A DNA stretch of 64,000 nt from JBHIKY01 sp042139015. Lineage in GTDB: Bacteria > Bacillota > Bacilli > Bacillales > Marinococcaceae. The stretch is from assembly GCF_042139015.1 (NCBI RefSeq), contig NZ_JBHIKY010000021.1:5736-69735 (forward strand), written 5' to 3'. A program made the position numbers and the translations under genes. Under the pieces are notes generated by a model. It saw nothing but the letters and a program-made list of their open reading frames with translations. It made no database searches and was not told the origin of the DNA. This document shows positions 23,985 through 32,745 of this stretch, in pieces (within the stretch, counting starts at the first letter, position 1; each line of letters opens with the position of its first letter).

Positions 23985-26405
23985 GTGGAAGAAAAAGTGC
24001 TACATATGATTGGGAATGCCCACCTTGATCCTGTTTGGTTATGGCAGTGGCAGGAAGGTTTTCAAGAAACAAAAGCAACGTTTCGTTCCGCCTTGGACAG
24101 AATGAACGAATACAATGATTTTGTATTTACATCCAGTTCTGCTGCTTCTTACGAATGGATTGAAAACAACGATTCAGGGATGTTTGAAGAAATTAAAGCA
24201 CGTATTAAAGAAGGCCGCTGGCAGATTGTAGGAGGCTGGTGGATTCAGCCCGACTGTAATATTCCAAGCGGAGAGTCCTTTGCGCGGCAGGCACTGTACG
24301 GCCAGCGTTATTTTAAAGAAAAGTTTGGTGTGACAGCCACAGTCGGTTATAACGTAGACAGCTTCGGACATCACGGCATGATGCCGCAGATTCTGCAGCA
24401 GAGCGGTATGGACAGCTATGTATTTATGAGACCTATGCCACAGGAAAAAGGGCTTCCTGGCAGAGTGTTCTGGTGGGAATCAGATGACGGTTCGCGAGTG
24501 ATGACCTTTCAAATTCCGTTTGAATACTGCACGTGGGGCAGAGAGTTGAATAATCATATTAAACGGTCTGCCGATGAAATAAAGAACCCTGTCAATGAAA
24601 TTATGTGCTTTTATGGGGTAGGAAACCACGGAGGAGGACCGACAAAGGAAAATATTGAAAGTATACAGCGTCTGGACGGGGCGGAGGGTTTTCCAAAGCT
24701 GAAATTCAGCACACCGAATGAATACTTCCAGACGATACGTGAAAAGAATGTCCAGCTTCCGGTATTTCATGATGACTTACAGCACCACGCCAGCGGATGC
24801 TATTCAGTACACTCCGGTATAAAACGCTGGAACAGGGAAGCGGAGAATCTATTAATCGCTGCAGAAAAGTTTTCTTCCATTGCGTTCTGGTATAGGAATC
24901 AGCCATATCCACAGCAGTTGGGAAGGGCGTGGAAGAACGTGCTGTTCAATCAGTTTCACGATATTCTTGCAGGGACTAGTATTGAAGCAGCGTATGATGA
25001 TGCCCGTGATACCCATGGGGAAGCTATGTCCATCGGCGCCAACGCTCTGAATAACGCTGTACAGTCATTGTCGTGGAATATTGATATCGAAGAAGAAGAG
25101 GGCATGAAGCCACTCGTTGTATTCAATCCACATTCGTGGGATACGAAGGTCAATGTAGAGATAGAAAACACCGCCTGGAAAGACGGACAGATTCTTATTG
25201 ATGAAAAAGGAAAAGAAACACCACACCAAATTGTGCAGTCACAGGCCACAGCAAAGGGACGCAGCAGGCTCAGCTTCATTGCTCATCTCCCATCATTAGG
25301 CTACCGAGTGTACAAAATTGTCAACAGACGTTCCGAATTACATGAAAAACCTATGCATGCGGGCAGCACACGTATGGAAAATGACCGCTTCCGTGTAGAG
25401 TTTGACCCGGAGACAGGCTATATGACAAGCCTGTTTGACAAGCATAAAAAGTTTGAAGTACTGAAAAATGACTCCGGAATTCCCATTGTGATGGAAGATA
25501 AGAGTGATACGTGGTCCCACAATGTACTCCAGTATAAAAATATAGCAGGGCACTTCCGCGCAATCAGAGTGCAAAAAGTAGAGCATGGACCGGTTAAAAC
25601 CGTAATGCGCATTGTCAGCACATATGGCACCTCCAGAATGATTCAGGATTTTACAATGTATAAGGAATTAGACCATATAGATGTGCATACAACGGTGGAT
25701 TGGCATGAAAAGCACAAAGTATTAAAGCTGAAATATGACATAAATACTATTTTTCGAAAAGCCACCTATGAAATTCCATACGGTCATATTGTTAGAGAAG
25801 AAAATGGAGAAGAAGAGCCTGCGCAGAACTGGATCGATTCTACAGGAATTATAAAGGATACGTCTGAAGTATACGGTCTAAGCATATTAAACGACGGAAA
25901 ATACAGCTTTGACATTCAAACAACTGAAATGAGCATTACTGCTCTGCGGAGCCCAATTTACGCTCATCACGATCCGCTCATTCCAGATGAAGAGGGAGAT
26001 TATTCCTACATCGACCAGGGCATTCAGCGCTTCACTTATACTCTCCTCCCTCATGAAGGAGGATTTGAAGAAGCCGGGACAGTAAAAAGAGCATGGGAGT
26101 TGAATCAGAGACCGATAGCATTATTTGAAACATATCATAACGGGACTCTCCCCCAAAAAAAATCATTTTTACAAATAGACAACGACAAAGTTATTATCAG
26201 TGCCTGGAAAATATCTGAAGACAATGAGGATATGATTATTCGCTGCCACGAAACTGCCGGTGAGACGGCAAAAGCGCAAATCGAACTGCCCGACTGGAAT
26301 CGGAAGATAAACTGTTTTTTTCGGCCGAACGAAATAAAATCTTTCCGAATTCCAAAAGATTCTGACCAGTCGGTCGTTGAAACCAACATGCTGGAGTGGG
26401 AATAG
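23985..26405 (+). CDS. GH38 alpha-mannosidase
   Basis: An 806-residue enzyme of glycoside hydrolase family 38. The N-terminal catalytic domain has MIGNAHLDPVW (zinc His13 and Asp15), GGWWIQPDCNIP and YNVDSFGHHGMMPQ with the presumed nucleophile Asp125. The middle three-helix domain (LFNQFHDILAGT, zinc His) and the C-terminal beta-sandwich domains are complete. No signal peptide, so it is cytoplasmic. Starts with GTG after AGAGGAGAG. It would remove alpha-mannose units (or act on phosphorylated mannosides like MngB). Beside GH84 this gives a mannose/GlcNAc signature. Confidence 0.9.
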   Translation: MEEKVLHMIGNAHLDPVWLWQWQEGFQETKATFRSALDRMNEYNDFVFTSSSAASYEWIENNDSGMFEEIKARIKEGRWQIVGGWWIQPDCNIPSGESFARQALYGQRYFKEKFGVTATVGYNVDSFGHHGMMPQILQQSGMDSYVFMRPMPQEKGLPGRVFWWESDDGSRVMTFQIPFEYCTWGRELNNHIKRSADEIKNPVNEIMCFYGVGNHGGGPTKENIESIQRLDGAEGFPKLKFSTPNEYFQTIREKNVQLPVFHDDLQHHASGCYSVHSGIKRWNREAENLLIAAEKFSSIAFWYRNQPYPQQLGRAWKNVLFNQFHDILAGTSIEAAYDDARDTHGEAMSIGANALNNAVQSLSWNIDIEEEEGMKPLVVFNPHSWDTKVNVEIENTAWKDGQILIDEKGKETPHQIVQSQATAKGRSRLSFIAHLPSLGYRVYKIVNRRSELHEKPMHAGSTRMENDRFRVEFDPETGYMTSLFDKHKKFEVLKNDSGIPIVMEDKSDTWSHNVLQYKNIAGHFRAIRVQKVEHGPVKTVMRIVSTYGTSRMIQDFTMYKELDHIDVHTTVDWHEKHKVLKLKYDINTIFRKATYEIPYGHIVREENGEEEPAQNWIDSTGIIKDTSEVYGLSILNDGKYSFDIQTTEMSITALRSPIYAHHDPLIPDEEGDYSYIDQGIQRFTYTLLPHEGGFEEAGTVKRAWELNQRPIALFETYHNGTLPQKKSFLQIDNDKVIISAWKISEDNEDMIIRCHETAGETAKAQIELPDWNRKINCFFRPNEIKSFRIPKDSDQSVVETNMLEWE

Positions 26406-26511
26406 ATGTAATTCTATCAATTGGGAATAATGGATAATCAAAGTTGCTTTCAGTATATTGAACGAGAGACTTTCTTGATTCGAAAAAAGAAACGAAGGAG
26501 TTGATATATAC

Positions 26512-27315
26512 ATGATTTTGATAGAACGCCAGAAACGTATTAAAGATATCCTGATGCAGCAGCGAAGTGTCCGGGTCCAGGCGCTGGCCAAAGAATTTAA
26601 TGTGTCAGAAGAGACAATCCGGCGTGACTTGAACCAGCTTGAAAAAGATGGTCTGGTTAAAAAAAATTACGGAGGAGCGGTGCTTTTAAAGGATGTACAG
26701 TCAGCGATGAATGCTATTGTACCAGTAGATAAACGAAAGCTTGAGCATTATCAGGAAAAGGATGCGATCGGCAGGCGGGCAAAAGAACTAGTCAAAGAAA
26801 ATGAGATAGTTTTTTTAGATGCTGGCTCCACCACCTGGTGTGTCGCGAGACACCTTAATCAGCTCGAAGTATTCACTGCCATTACAAATGGGCTGAACAT
26901 TGCAGATGAGTTTGGTCATAACGAGTCTATTTCCCTTTTTTTGATCGGGGGAGGGCTTGACCGTAAAACGATGAGCTTTGTGCCATCGCGTCCTGAACAA
27001 GACCTGCGTCCGTACAATGCTGATATCGCATTTATAGGTACCACGGGAATCTCTATGAAAAAAAGCTTCGCAAGTCACAATATGTACGAAGCCGAAGTGA
27101 AAAGAGCTATGATTGAATCTGCGAAAAAAACCGTTATTGTCGCAGACCATAGTAAGCTGATAAAGCAGGGACTGATTTCTTTTTGTGATTTTGAAGATAT
27201 AGATATATTGATTACCAGTGATCTGGCAGATGAAGACATCATCGAAGATATTCGCAGTCATGGCGTAGAAGTTATCGTAACTGCTGTAAAAGAAACAGTG
27301 GCCGATACAGTCTGA
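26512..27315 (+). CDS. DeoR-family transcriptional repressor
   Basis: Regulator of 267 residues. The N-terminal winged HTH is RQKRIKDILMQQRSVRVQALAKEF... with SEETIRRDLNQLEKDGLV (residues 4-50), and the C-terminal sugar-phosphate sensor domain has FLDAGSTTW, AITNGLNIA, GTTGIS and IVADHSK. DeoR proteins release DNA on binding a phosphorylated sugar. Lying in the middle of the locus, it is the likely local repressor; the TTTATTGTT inverted repeat at 18024-18067 is a candidate operator. A terminator follows it. Confidence 0.9.
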   Translation: MILIERQKRIKDILMQQRSVRVQALAKEFNVSEETIRRDLNQLEKDGLVKKNYGGAVLLKDVQSAMNAIVPVDKRKLEHYQEKDAIGRRAKELVKENEIVFLDAGSTTWCVARHLNQLEVFTAITNGLNIADEFGHNESISLFLIGGGLDRKTMSFVPSRPEQDLRPYNADIAFIGTTGISMKKSFASHNMYEAEVKRAMIESAKKTVIVADHSKLIKQGLISFCDFEDIDILITSDLADEDIIEDIRSHGVEVIVTAVKETVADTV

Positions 27316-27330
27316 GCGAAAAAACAGACG

Positions 27331-27369
27331 GAAAAAGCTCCTTAACTCGTTTACGGGGCTTTCTTTTTT
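27331..27369 (+). terminator. Terminator after the DeoR gene
   Basis: GAAAAAGCTCC (27331-27341) pairs with GGGGCTTTC (27355-27363), followed by TTTTTTG. It should end or attenuate the importer/glycosidase transcript. The following genes may be read through or have their own start. Confidence 0.65.
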
Positions 27370-27418
27370 GAAAGTTTTGTCCTGTTGTAAATTTATTAGA
27401 ACGAAAGGAGAGAAGAAA

Positions 27419-28081
27419 ATGAAGAATACGATAGCGATTATTCACACTACTCCGGTTACTATAGAGCCGCTGACACAGCTCGCCAAAGAAGTGGTGCTGG
27501 ACTGCGAGATAATTAATATAATGGATGACTCCATACTCTCACAAATAAAGGCAAACGACGGCAGAGTGAAGGATGTGACAGAACGATTAATTCAGTATGC
27601 TGTGCAGGCGGAGCGTGCAGGGGCTGATATTGTGCTAAATGCCTGCTCTTCTGTTGGAAGCGTTGTTCAACATATACGTAAATACGTATCGGTACCGGTC
27701 GTTCGTATTGATGAAGCGATGGCAGAAGAAGCAGTGAAGCGAGGAACAAATATTGGAGTAGCAGCGACGTTGTCAACGACACTTACTCCAACATTAGAAC
27801 TGCTTAAAGAGAAAGCCGGACCAGAAAACAAAACCTTTACTTCTGAATTAGCCTCCAAAGCGTACGATTATTTAATGGAGGGGGATAAAGAGAAGCATGA
27901 TGCCGAACTGACAGCTCTTCTCGGGAGGATGGCAGAGGAGCTGGATGTGGTCGTACTGGCCCAGGCTTCGATGGCCCGTGTTGTAAAAGAACTGCCTGAC
28001 CGGACTCAAAAGCAGTTTCTTTCAAGTCCGGAAGCTGGCATGAAGCGTGTCAAAGCCGAACTGGAAAGAGTGAATGCGTAA
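27419..28081 (+). CDS. Asp/Glu/hydantoin-racemase-superfamily protein
   Basis: A 220-residue protein with the duplicated two-Cys-site fold. The first catalytic position is present as LNACSSVGS (about residue 68, Cys). The second is AQASMARV, with Ala where Cys is usual, so the racemase dyad is incomplete. Related proteins include hydantoin racemase, maleate isomerase and arylmalonate decarboxylase. The ATG at 27419 follows AAAGGAG by nine bases; the frame extends upstream to 27368 without a site. Its stop is immediately followed by the FGGY-kinase ATG (TAAATG), implying tight coupling. A role on a keto-acid or keto-sugar intermediate is a guess. Confidence 0.75.
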   Translation: MKNTIAIIHTTPVTIEPLTQLAKEVVLDCEIINIMDDSILSQIKANDGRVKDVTERLIQYAVQAERAGADIVLNACSSVGSVVQHIRKYVSVPVVRIDEAMAEEAVKRGTNIGVAATLSTTLTPTLELLKEKAGPENKTFTSELASKAYDYLMEGDKEKHDAELTALLGRMAEELDVVVLAQASMARVVKELPDRTQKQFLSSPEAGMKRVKAELERVNA

Positions 28082-29587
28082 ATGGCCGTTGTAAGCATCG
28101 ACATAGGAACAACCCACTGTAAAGCAGCGAAATATTTGACAGATGGTAAAGAGATTGCGGTAGCTGTAGTGAGAAATGACACCAGGTATGACGAAAGAGG
28201 GAACCAGTTCTACGATGCTGAACAACTCTTTGATAGAGTACTTTGTGCTGTAAAGAGTGTAGTAGAGCAGCAGCCGGAGAATATAGACGCTGTAGGTATT
28301 ACAAGCATGGCAGAAACGGGCCTTCTTATCGATCGGAAAACAGGAGAGATAAAGTCACATATGATTCCGTGGTTCGATACACGTGCGGAATCATTTGTGG
28401 ATAGAGTTAAGCAGACGATAGATGTATATGCGCATTTTGTAAAAACTGGTCTGCATCCGAGCTATAAATACGGATTAATGAAGCTGCTTTATTTACAAGA
28501 AACGTCACCTCAACTTCTGGAGAACGCGGTCTGGCTGTCTGCGGCAGACTATATCTGCTGGAAGCTGACGGGGGAGTTTGTAACCGATCATTCCCTTGCT
28601 GCAAGGACGTACGTATACCGGGTAGACACAAAGCAATGGGATACAGACGCCATGAAGCTTTTCGGTCTCTCTGAGGAACTCTTTCCTATGGTGTACGACA
28701 GCGGGACCAAAGCGGGGGAGGTCCATAAAGAAGCGTCCGTACAAAGTGGATTGAGCGAGGGCGTGCCGGTGGCAGTGTGCGGACATGATCATGTGTGTGC
28801 GACGGTTGGAGCGAATGCAAATACGTACAGAAAAGTGCTTGATTCTATTGGAACAGCGGAAAGCCTGGTTGGAACGATACCGCGGTTTGCCTTAGGAAAA
28901 AGTGAATATGAGTCCGGCTTTCACTTTGGCCCCCATGTGCTATCCGGGACTTTTTTCTGGATGGGCGGGGTGCCGGCCTCCGGGGGATCGGTGGAATGGT
29001 TCCGCACACAATGGACAGAGGAAAAAGCTATATCATATGAGACGTTAAATGAGTGGCTGAATGAAGTTCCTGCAGAGCCTACAGGCATTATCTATGTGCC
29101 GCATCTTTCAGGTAGAGGAGCACCGTTTCCGTCGGCAAATGCAAGCGCTGCTTTTATAGGGCTGAAAAAAAAGCACAAGAAACAGGATATATGGAAAGCG
29201 CTCCTTGAAGGAACCGCATACGAGCTTGCTGTTATGAAGCAGGCAGCAGAACATTTGCTGAACACAACGATTATAGAAATGCAATCGGTGGGCGGAGGGA
29301 CAAAAAATGCCGGCTGGATGCAGATAAAGGCAGATGTCACAGGGTGTTTTCTTTCAATACCGGAAACGAAAGAAGCTGCGCTGTTTGGTGCAGCACTGAC
29401 TGCAGGAATAGGAAACGGAATATATGCAGGTGCAGAAGAAATCAGCTATCTTCCGGTACATAAAAATCAGCGGGTCATCGAGCCGGAACCAAAAAACCAT
29501 CACCGGTACACTGAGCTTCTCCAAAGAAGGTACATTCCAGCTGCGGAAATCATCCGCTCTATTGAGCAGACAGGAAGAGAGACATGA
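28082..29587 (+). CDS. FGGY-family carbohydrate kinase
   Basis: A 501-residue sugar kinase. Signature pieces are the N-terminal VSIDIGTTHCKAAKY (phosphate 1), IPWFDTRA, SAADYICWKLTGE, CGHDHVCATVGAN, DSIGTAES (adenosine/phosphate 2), GGGTKNAGWMQIKADV and KEAALFGAALTAGIG. FGGY kinases phosphorylate pentuloses, hexuloses, glycerol and similar polyols. The ATG directly abuts the stop of the racemase-like gene. With the SIS isomerase and class II aldolase it makes an isomerise-phosphorylate-cleave trio. Confidence 0.92.
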   Translation: MAVVSIDIGTTHCKAAKYLTDGKEIAVAVVRNDTRYDERGNQFYDAEQLFDRVLCAVKSVVEQQPENIDAVGITSMAETGLLIDRKTGEIKSHMIPWFDTRAESFVDRVKQTIDVYAHFVKTGLHPSYKYGLMKLLYLQETSPQLLENAVWLSAADYICWKLTGEFVTDHSLAARTYVYRVDTKQWDTDAMKLFGLSEELFPMVYDSGTKAGEVHKEASVQSGLSEGVPVAVCGHDHVCATVGANANTYRKVLDSIGTAESLVGTIPRFALGKSEYESGFHFGPHVLSGTFFWMGGVPASGGSVEWFRTQWTEEKAISYETLNEWLNEVPAEPTGIIYVPHLSGRGAPFPSANASAAFIGLKKKHKKQDIWKALLEGTAYELAVMKQAAEHLLNTTIIEMQSVGGGTKNAGWMQIKADVTGCFLSIPETKEAALFGAALTAGIGNGIYAGAEEISYLPVHKNQRVIEPEPKNHHRYTELLQRRYIPAAEIIRSIEQTGRET

Positions 29588-29667
29588 ACGCTTCATCTCA
29601 AAGGTTCCAGATTTCCATTCGATGTGCAGAACAGGAAACCATTTGCGTAAGAAGAAAGGAGTAAGCG

Positions 29668-30297
29668 ATGAAGCTAAACACTCTAATAGAGAAATATCCT
29701 GATCTTTCCTTTTGTGAAGAGGAAATTAAAGAAAGCTTTCGGATTATGAAAAAGAGTATAGCTGCAGGGGGAAAGCTTCTTTTCTGTGGAAATGGGGGAA
29801 GTGCTTCAGACTGTGAACATATTGTCGGAGAATTGATGAAAGGGTTTACAAAAAAGCGACCTGTTCCTCCAGATTTTGCCGATAAACTTTCTATGGAATG
29901 CGGTGAATATGGAGAGCAGCTTGCAGCTAAATTACAGGAAGCACTGCCAGCCATATCACTGGTCAGTCACACTTCCCTGATTACTGCCATAGCCAATGAT
30001 ACGTCTGGAGATATGATTTTTGCCCAGCAGATTTATGGACTGGGCCGGCCGGAGGATGTGGTAGTCGGATTATCTACATCCGGCAATTCCGCCAATATCA
30101 TTTACGCACTACATACCGCGAAGACAGCCGACATGAAAACAATCGGCTTCACCGGGGAGGCGGGTGGCCGTATGAAAGAGCTCTGTGATGTTACGATCCG
30201 GGTCCCGTGGACAGACACTCTTGATGTGCAGGAGCGTCATCTGCCGATCTATCATGCGCTCTGCCTGCAGCTGGAAAAGGAGTTTTTTTCCGTATGA
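29668..30297 (+). CDS. SIS-domain phosphosugar isomerase (GmhA-like)
   Basis: A 209-residue single SIS domain protein of the phosphoheptose-isomerase (GmhA/DiaA) type. Recognised by LLFCGNGGSASDCEHIVGEL (residues 33-52), SLITAIANDTSGDMIFAQQI, VGLSTSGNSANIIYAL and the late ERHLPIYHALC. These enzymes interconvert aldose and ketose phosphates. There is no LPS heptose here, so it is presumably recruited for a sugar-phosphate of the catabolic route. The stop overlaps the start of the ROK gene (ATGA). Confidence 0.87.
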   Translation: MKLNTLIEKYPDLSFCEEEIKESFRIMKKSIAAGGKLLFCGNGGSASDCEHIVGELMKGFTKKRPVPPDFADKLSMECGEYGEQLAAKLQEALPAISLVSHTSLITAIANDTSGDMIFAQQIYGLGRPEDVVVGLSTSGNSANIIYALHTAKTADMKTIGFTGEAGGRMKELCDVTIRVPWTDTLDVQERHLPIYHALCLQLEKEFFSV

Positions 30298-31271
30298 CAG
30301 TAATGGGCGGCTTTGATATAGGAGGTACGAAATGTGCGGTGTCGCTGTCAGTGAGACGAAAGGACAACGTGTTTCTGCTCGAAAAGATTGCATTTCCAAC
30401 AGCCGGTGGACCGGAGCAGACAATGGAAAGCTTATGCCGAAAGCTGGAAACACTCATGGAAAAGCATCAGGTGACACCAGCATCAATAGGTGTGAGCTGT
30501 GGGGGGCCGTTAAACAGTAAAGAAGGAGTGATTCTTTCTCCACCGAATCTGCCGGGTTGGGATCAAGTGCCGATCACAGCCTTCCTGAAAAAACGGTACG
30601 GTGTGCCAGTGCTGCTCCAGAATGACGCCAACGCCGGAGCGCTCGCGGAATGGTACTGGGGGGCCGGACGAGGTTCTCAGCATATTATTTTTCTTACCTT
30701 CGGCACGGGGATGGGCGCAGGTTTGATTCTGAACGGCAGACTGTATTCGGGCACCAATGATCTAGGAGGAGAAGTAGGACATATGCGGCTCGCAGAGGAT
30801 GGACCGGTCGGCTTTGGAAAAGCCGGCTCGTTTGAAGGATTCTGCAGCGGGGGAGGCATTGCCGGACTTGCCCGTAAGATGGCACTAGAAGCTCTGGAAA
30901 AAGGAGAAAAAGTGGGATTTTGTCGCAGTAGGGAGGACGCCGCATACATTACGGCGAAATCCACGGGAGAAGCAGCAGAGGCGGGAGATCCGCTTGCCTT
31001 AAAAGTATACGAAACGGTAGGGATCTACCTTGGCCGGGGACTCTCAATATTAATCGATATACTGAATCCCGAAAAAATAATTATCGGAAGTATATATGGA
31101 AGGCAGCAGACGATTCTCGAGCCCATTGTTCAAAAAGAGCTGGCGAAAGAGTCACTGCCTTTGGCCAGATCCGTGTGTGAAATTGTACCTGCCGGTTTGG
31201 GTGAAAAAATTGGAGATTATGCAAGCGCCGCTGTTGCAATGCTTGCATTAGAAGAAGGAATGGTTTCTTGA
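30294..31271 (+). CDS. ROK-family sugar kinase lacking the zinc-binding cysteines
   Basis: A 325-residue kinase of the ROK family. Phosphate loop GGFDIGGTKCAV, SCGGPLNS, QNDANAGALAEWYWGAG (catalytic Asp), FGTGMGAGLIL and GGEVGHM are present. The usual CxCGxxGC zinc cluster that follows GH is replaced by VGFGKAGSFEGF with no Cys, an atypical ROK feature that may alter substrate fit. It is a soluble enzyme with no HTH, so a kinase rather than a repressor. Coupled to the SIS gene. Probable hexose or hexosamine kinase. Confidence 0.88.
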   Translation: MTVMGGFDIGGTKCAVSLSVRRKDNVFLLEKIAFPTAGGPEQTMESLCRKLETLMEKHQVTPASIGVSCGGPLNSKEGVILSPPNLPGWDQVPITAFLKKRYGVPVLLQNDANAGALAEWYWGAGRGSQHIIFLTFGTGMGAGLILNGRLYSGTNDLGGEVGHMRLAEDGPVGFGKAGSFEGFCSGGGIAGLARKMALEALEKGEKVGFCRSREDAAYITAKSTGEAAEAGDPLALKVYETVGIYLGRGLSILIDILNPEKIIIGSIYGRQQTILEPIVQKELAKESLPLARSVCEIVPAGLGEKIGDYASAAVAMLALEEGMVS

Positions 31272-31479
31272 AACAACAGGAAATTCAAAGAGGGGTAATC
31301 GGATACGAATATATGGGCTGAGTACATATTCAGGCCTAGCCGCGTACATGCTGCTTAGTAACTGCTGGAATTGGACATGGTTTTCACAGGGCTTCCGGGC
31401 AGACAGTATGAAGTAAGGTCCGGACAGAAAAGCTGGAAGTCTTCCCAACTGGACACCAAATGGAAAGGGAGGGAAACGC

Positions 31480-32727
31480 ATGATCACTTCGATTAAAGAT
31501 TACGTCGATCATCTTCGCATTATAGATGGACACGAACATATTATCCCGGCACATGACCGCCGTAAAAAAAAGGGGGATTTTTTCAGCCTGCTTCATTATT
31601 TACGCTCTGACTTATTGACAGCAGGTATGCCCTCCACATTTTTCTCGAGGGTAATGGATATGGAAGAGAAAGTTGATCAGTTTCTGACATATTGGGAACG
31701 AACGCATAACACAGCCTATGCTGTCACACTGAAAGAAGCGATGAGAGATTTGTACGGTATGAGAGACTGGACAAAAGACTCTCTTATGAATGTGAATGAA
31801 CAAGTAAAACAGGCCTCGTCTGACCCTGAATGGTACAGTAAGGTTCTTAAAGAGAAAGCAAAGATAGATATGGTATTTACATTGATCTTTACAACGAAGG
31901 TGGATCGAAAACTGTTTCGTCCCGTCATGTTTATGGATGAGACATACCGGCTGTTAAGACGGACAGATGTGGAAAGAACAGCTTATAAAGCAGGCAGGGA
32001 TGTATATACATTAAGTGACTACCTTCAGGCGGTAGATGAAATGATGGAAACATACGTACGTGAAGGTATGGTTGCAACAAAGCTAGGACATGCCTACTGG
32101 CGGACACTTCAGATTGACTCCCCTGCGTTTTCAGAAGCGGAACAAACATTCAACTGCATTATGTCCTCCCATATTGGAGAACCAGTCAGCCAGAGGGAAT
32201 CAAAGCCTCTGCAGGATTTTTTGATTCACCATATTATCCGGCGTTCGAAAGAGGCCGGGGTGCCAATACAAATTCACACCGGTCATCAGGAACCAAGCGT
32301 GTCCAATAACGGGAACGATGTACGTAACTCCAGGGTGACGGACTTAATTCCCCTGCTTCTGTCTTATCCTGAGGCGTCTTTTGTCCTGCTTCACGGTGGC
32401 TTTCCTTACTGGAATGAATATTTATCAATTGTTAAAAACTTTCCCAATACTTATGCCGATATGACATGGACTTACATCATTTCGCCAACAATGGCAGCCG
32501 CTCTGCTGCGGCAGATGATAGAAATGGTGCCTCAGGCGAAAATTTTTGCTTTCGGTGGAGATTATGATCACGTCGAAGGGGCCTATGCCCATTCAAAACT
32601 GGCAAGACGCGTCATTAGTCAAGTGATGTCAGAGCAGGTTAGTTCAGGGAGCATGCTGGAAGAGGAAGCATATGCATGTGCAGAGCGAATTTTGAGAAAA
32701 AATTTAGAAGAATTGTACAAGTGGTAA
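31480..32727 (+). CDS. Amidohydrolase-superfamily (amidohydrolase 2 type) metal hydrolase
   Basis: A 415-residue TIM-barrel hydrolase. The metal motif IDGHEHI (residues 16-22) opens the protein. Barrel strands with metal His/Asp are VPIQIHTGHQE, VLLHGGFPYW and FGGDYDHVEG. The length and order resemble the amidohydrolase_2 (PF04909) group that includes decarboxylases, uronate-isomerase-like enzymes and lactonases. In a sugar locus with Gfo-type dehydrogenases it could open a lactone or isomerise an acid sugar; no specific reaction can be assigned. The 208-base gap before it contains no gene, and GGGAGGG precedes the ATG. Confidence 0.8.
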   Translation: MITSIKDYVDHLRIIDGHEHIIPAHDRRKKKGDFFSLLHYLRSDLLTAGMPSTFFSRVMDMEEKVDQFLTYWERTHNTAYAVTLKEAMRDLYGMRDWTKDSLMNVNEQVKQASSDPEWYSKVLKEKAKIDMVFTLIFTTKVDRKLFRPVMFMDETYRLLRRTDVERTAYKAGRDVYTLSDYLQAVDEMMETYVREGMVATKLGHAYWRTLQIDSPAFSEAEQTFNCIMSSHIGEPVSQRESKPLQDFLIHHIIRRSKEAGVPIQIHTGHQEPSVSNNGNDVRNSRVTDLIPLLLSYPEASFVLLHGGFPYWNEYLSIVKNFPNTYADMTWTYIISPTMAAALLRQMIEMVPQAKIFAFGGDYDHVEGAYAHSKLARRVISQVMSEQVSSGSMLEEEAYACAERILRKNLEELYKW

Positions 32728-32745
32728 CAGGAGGCGAGAAACATT

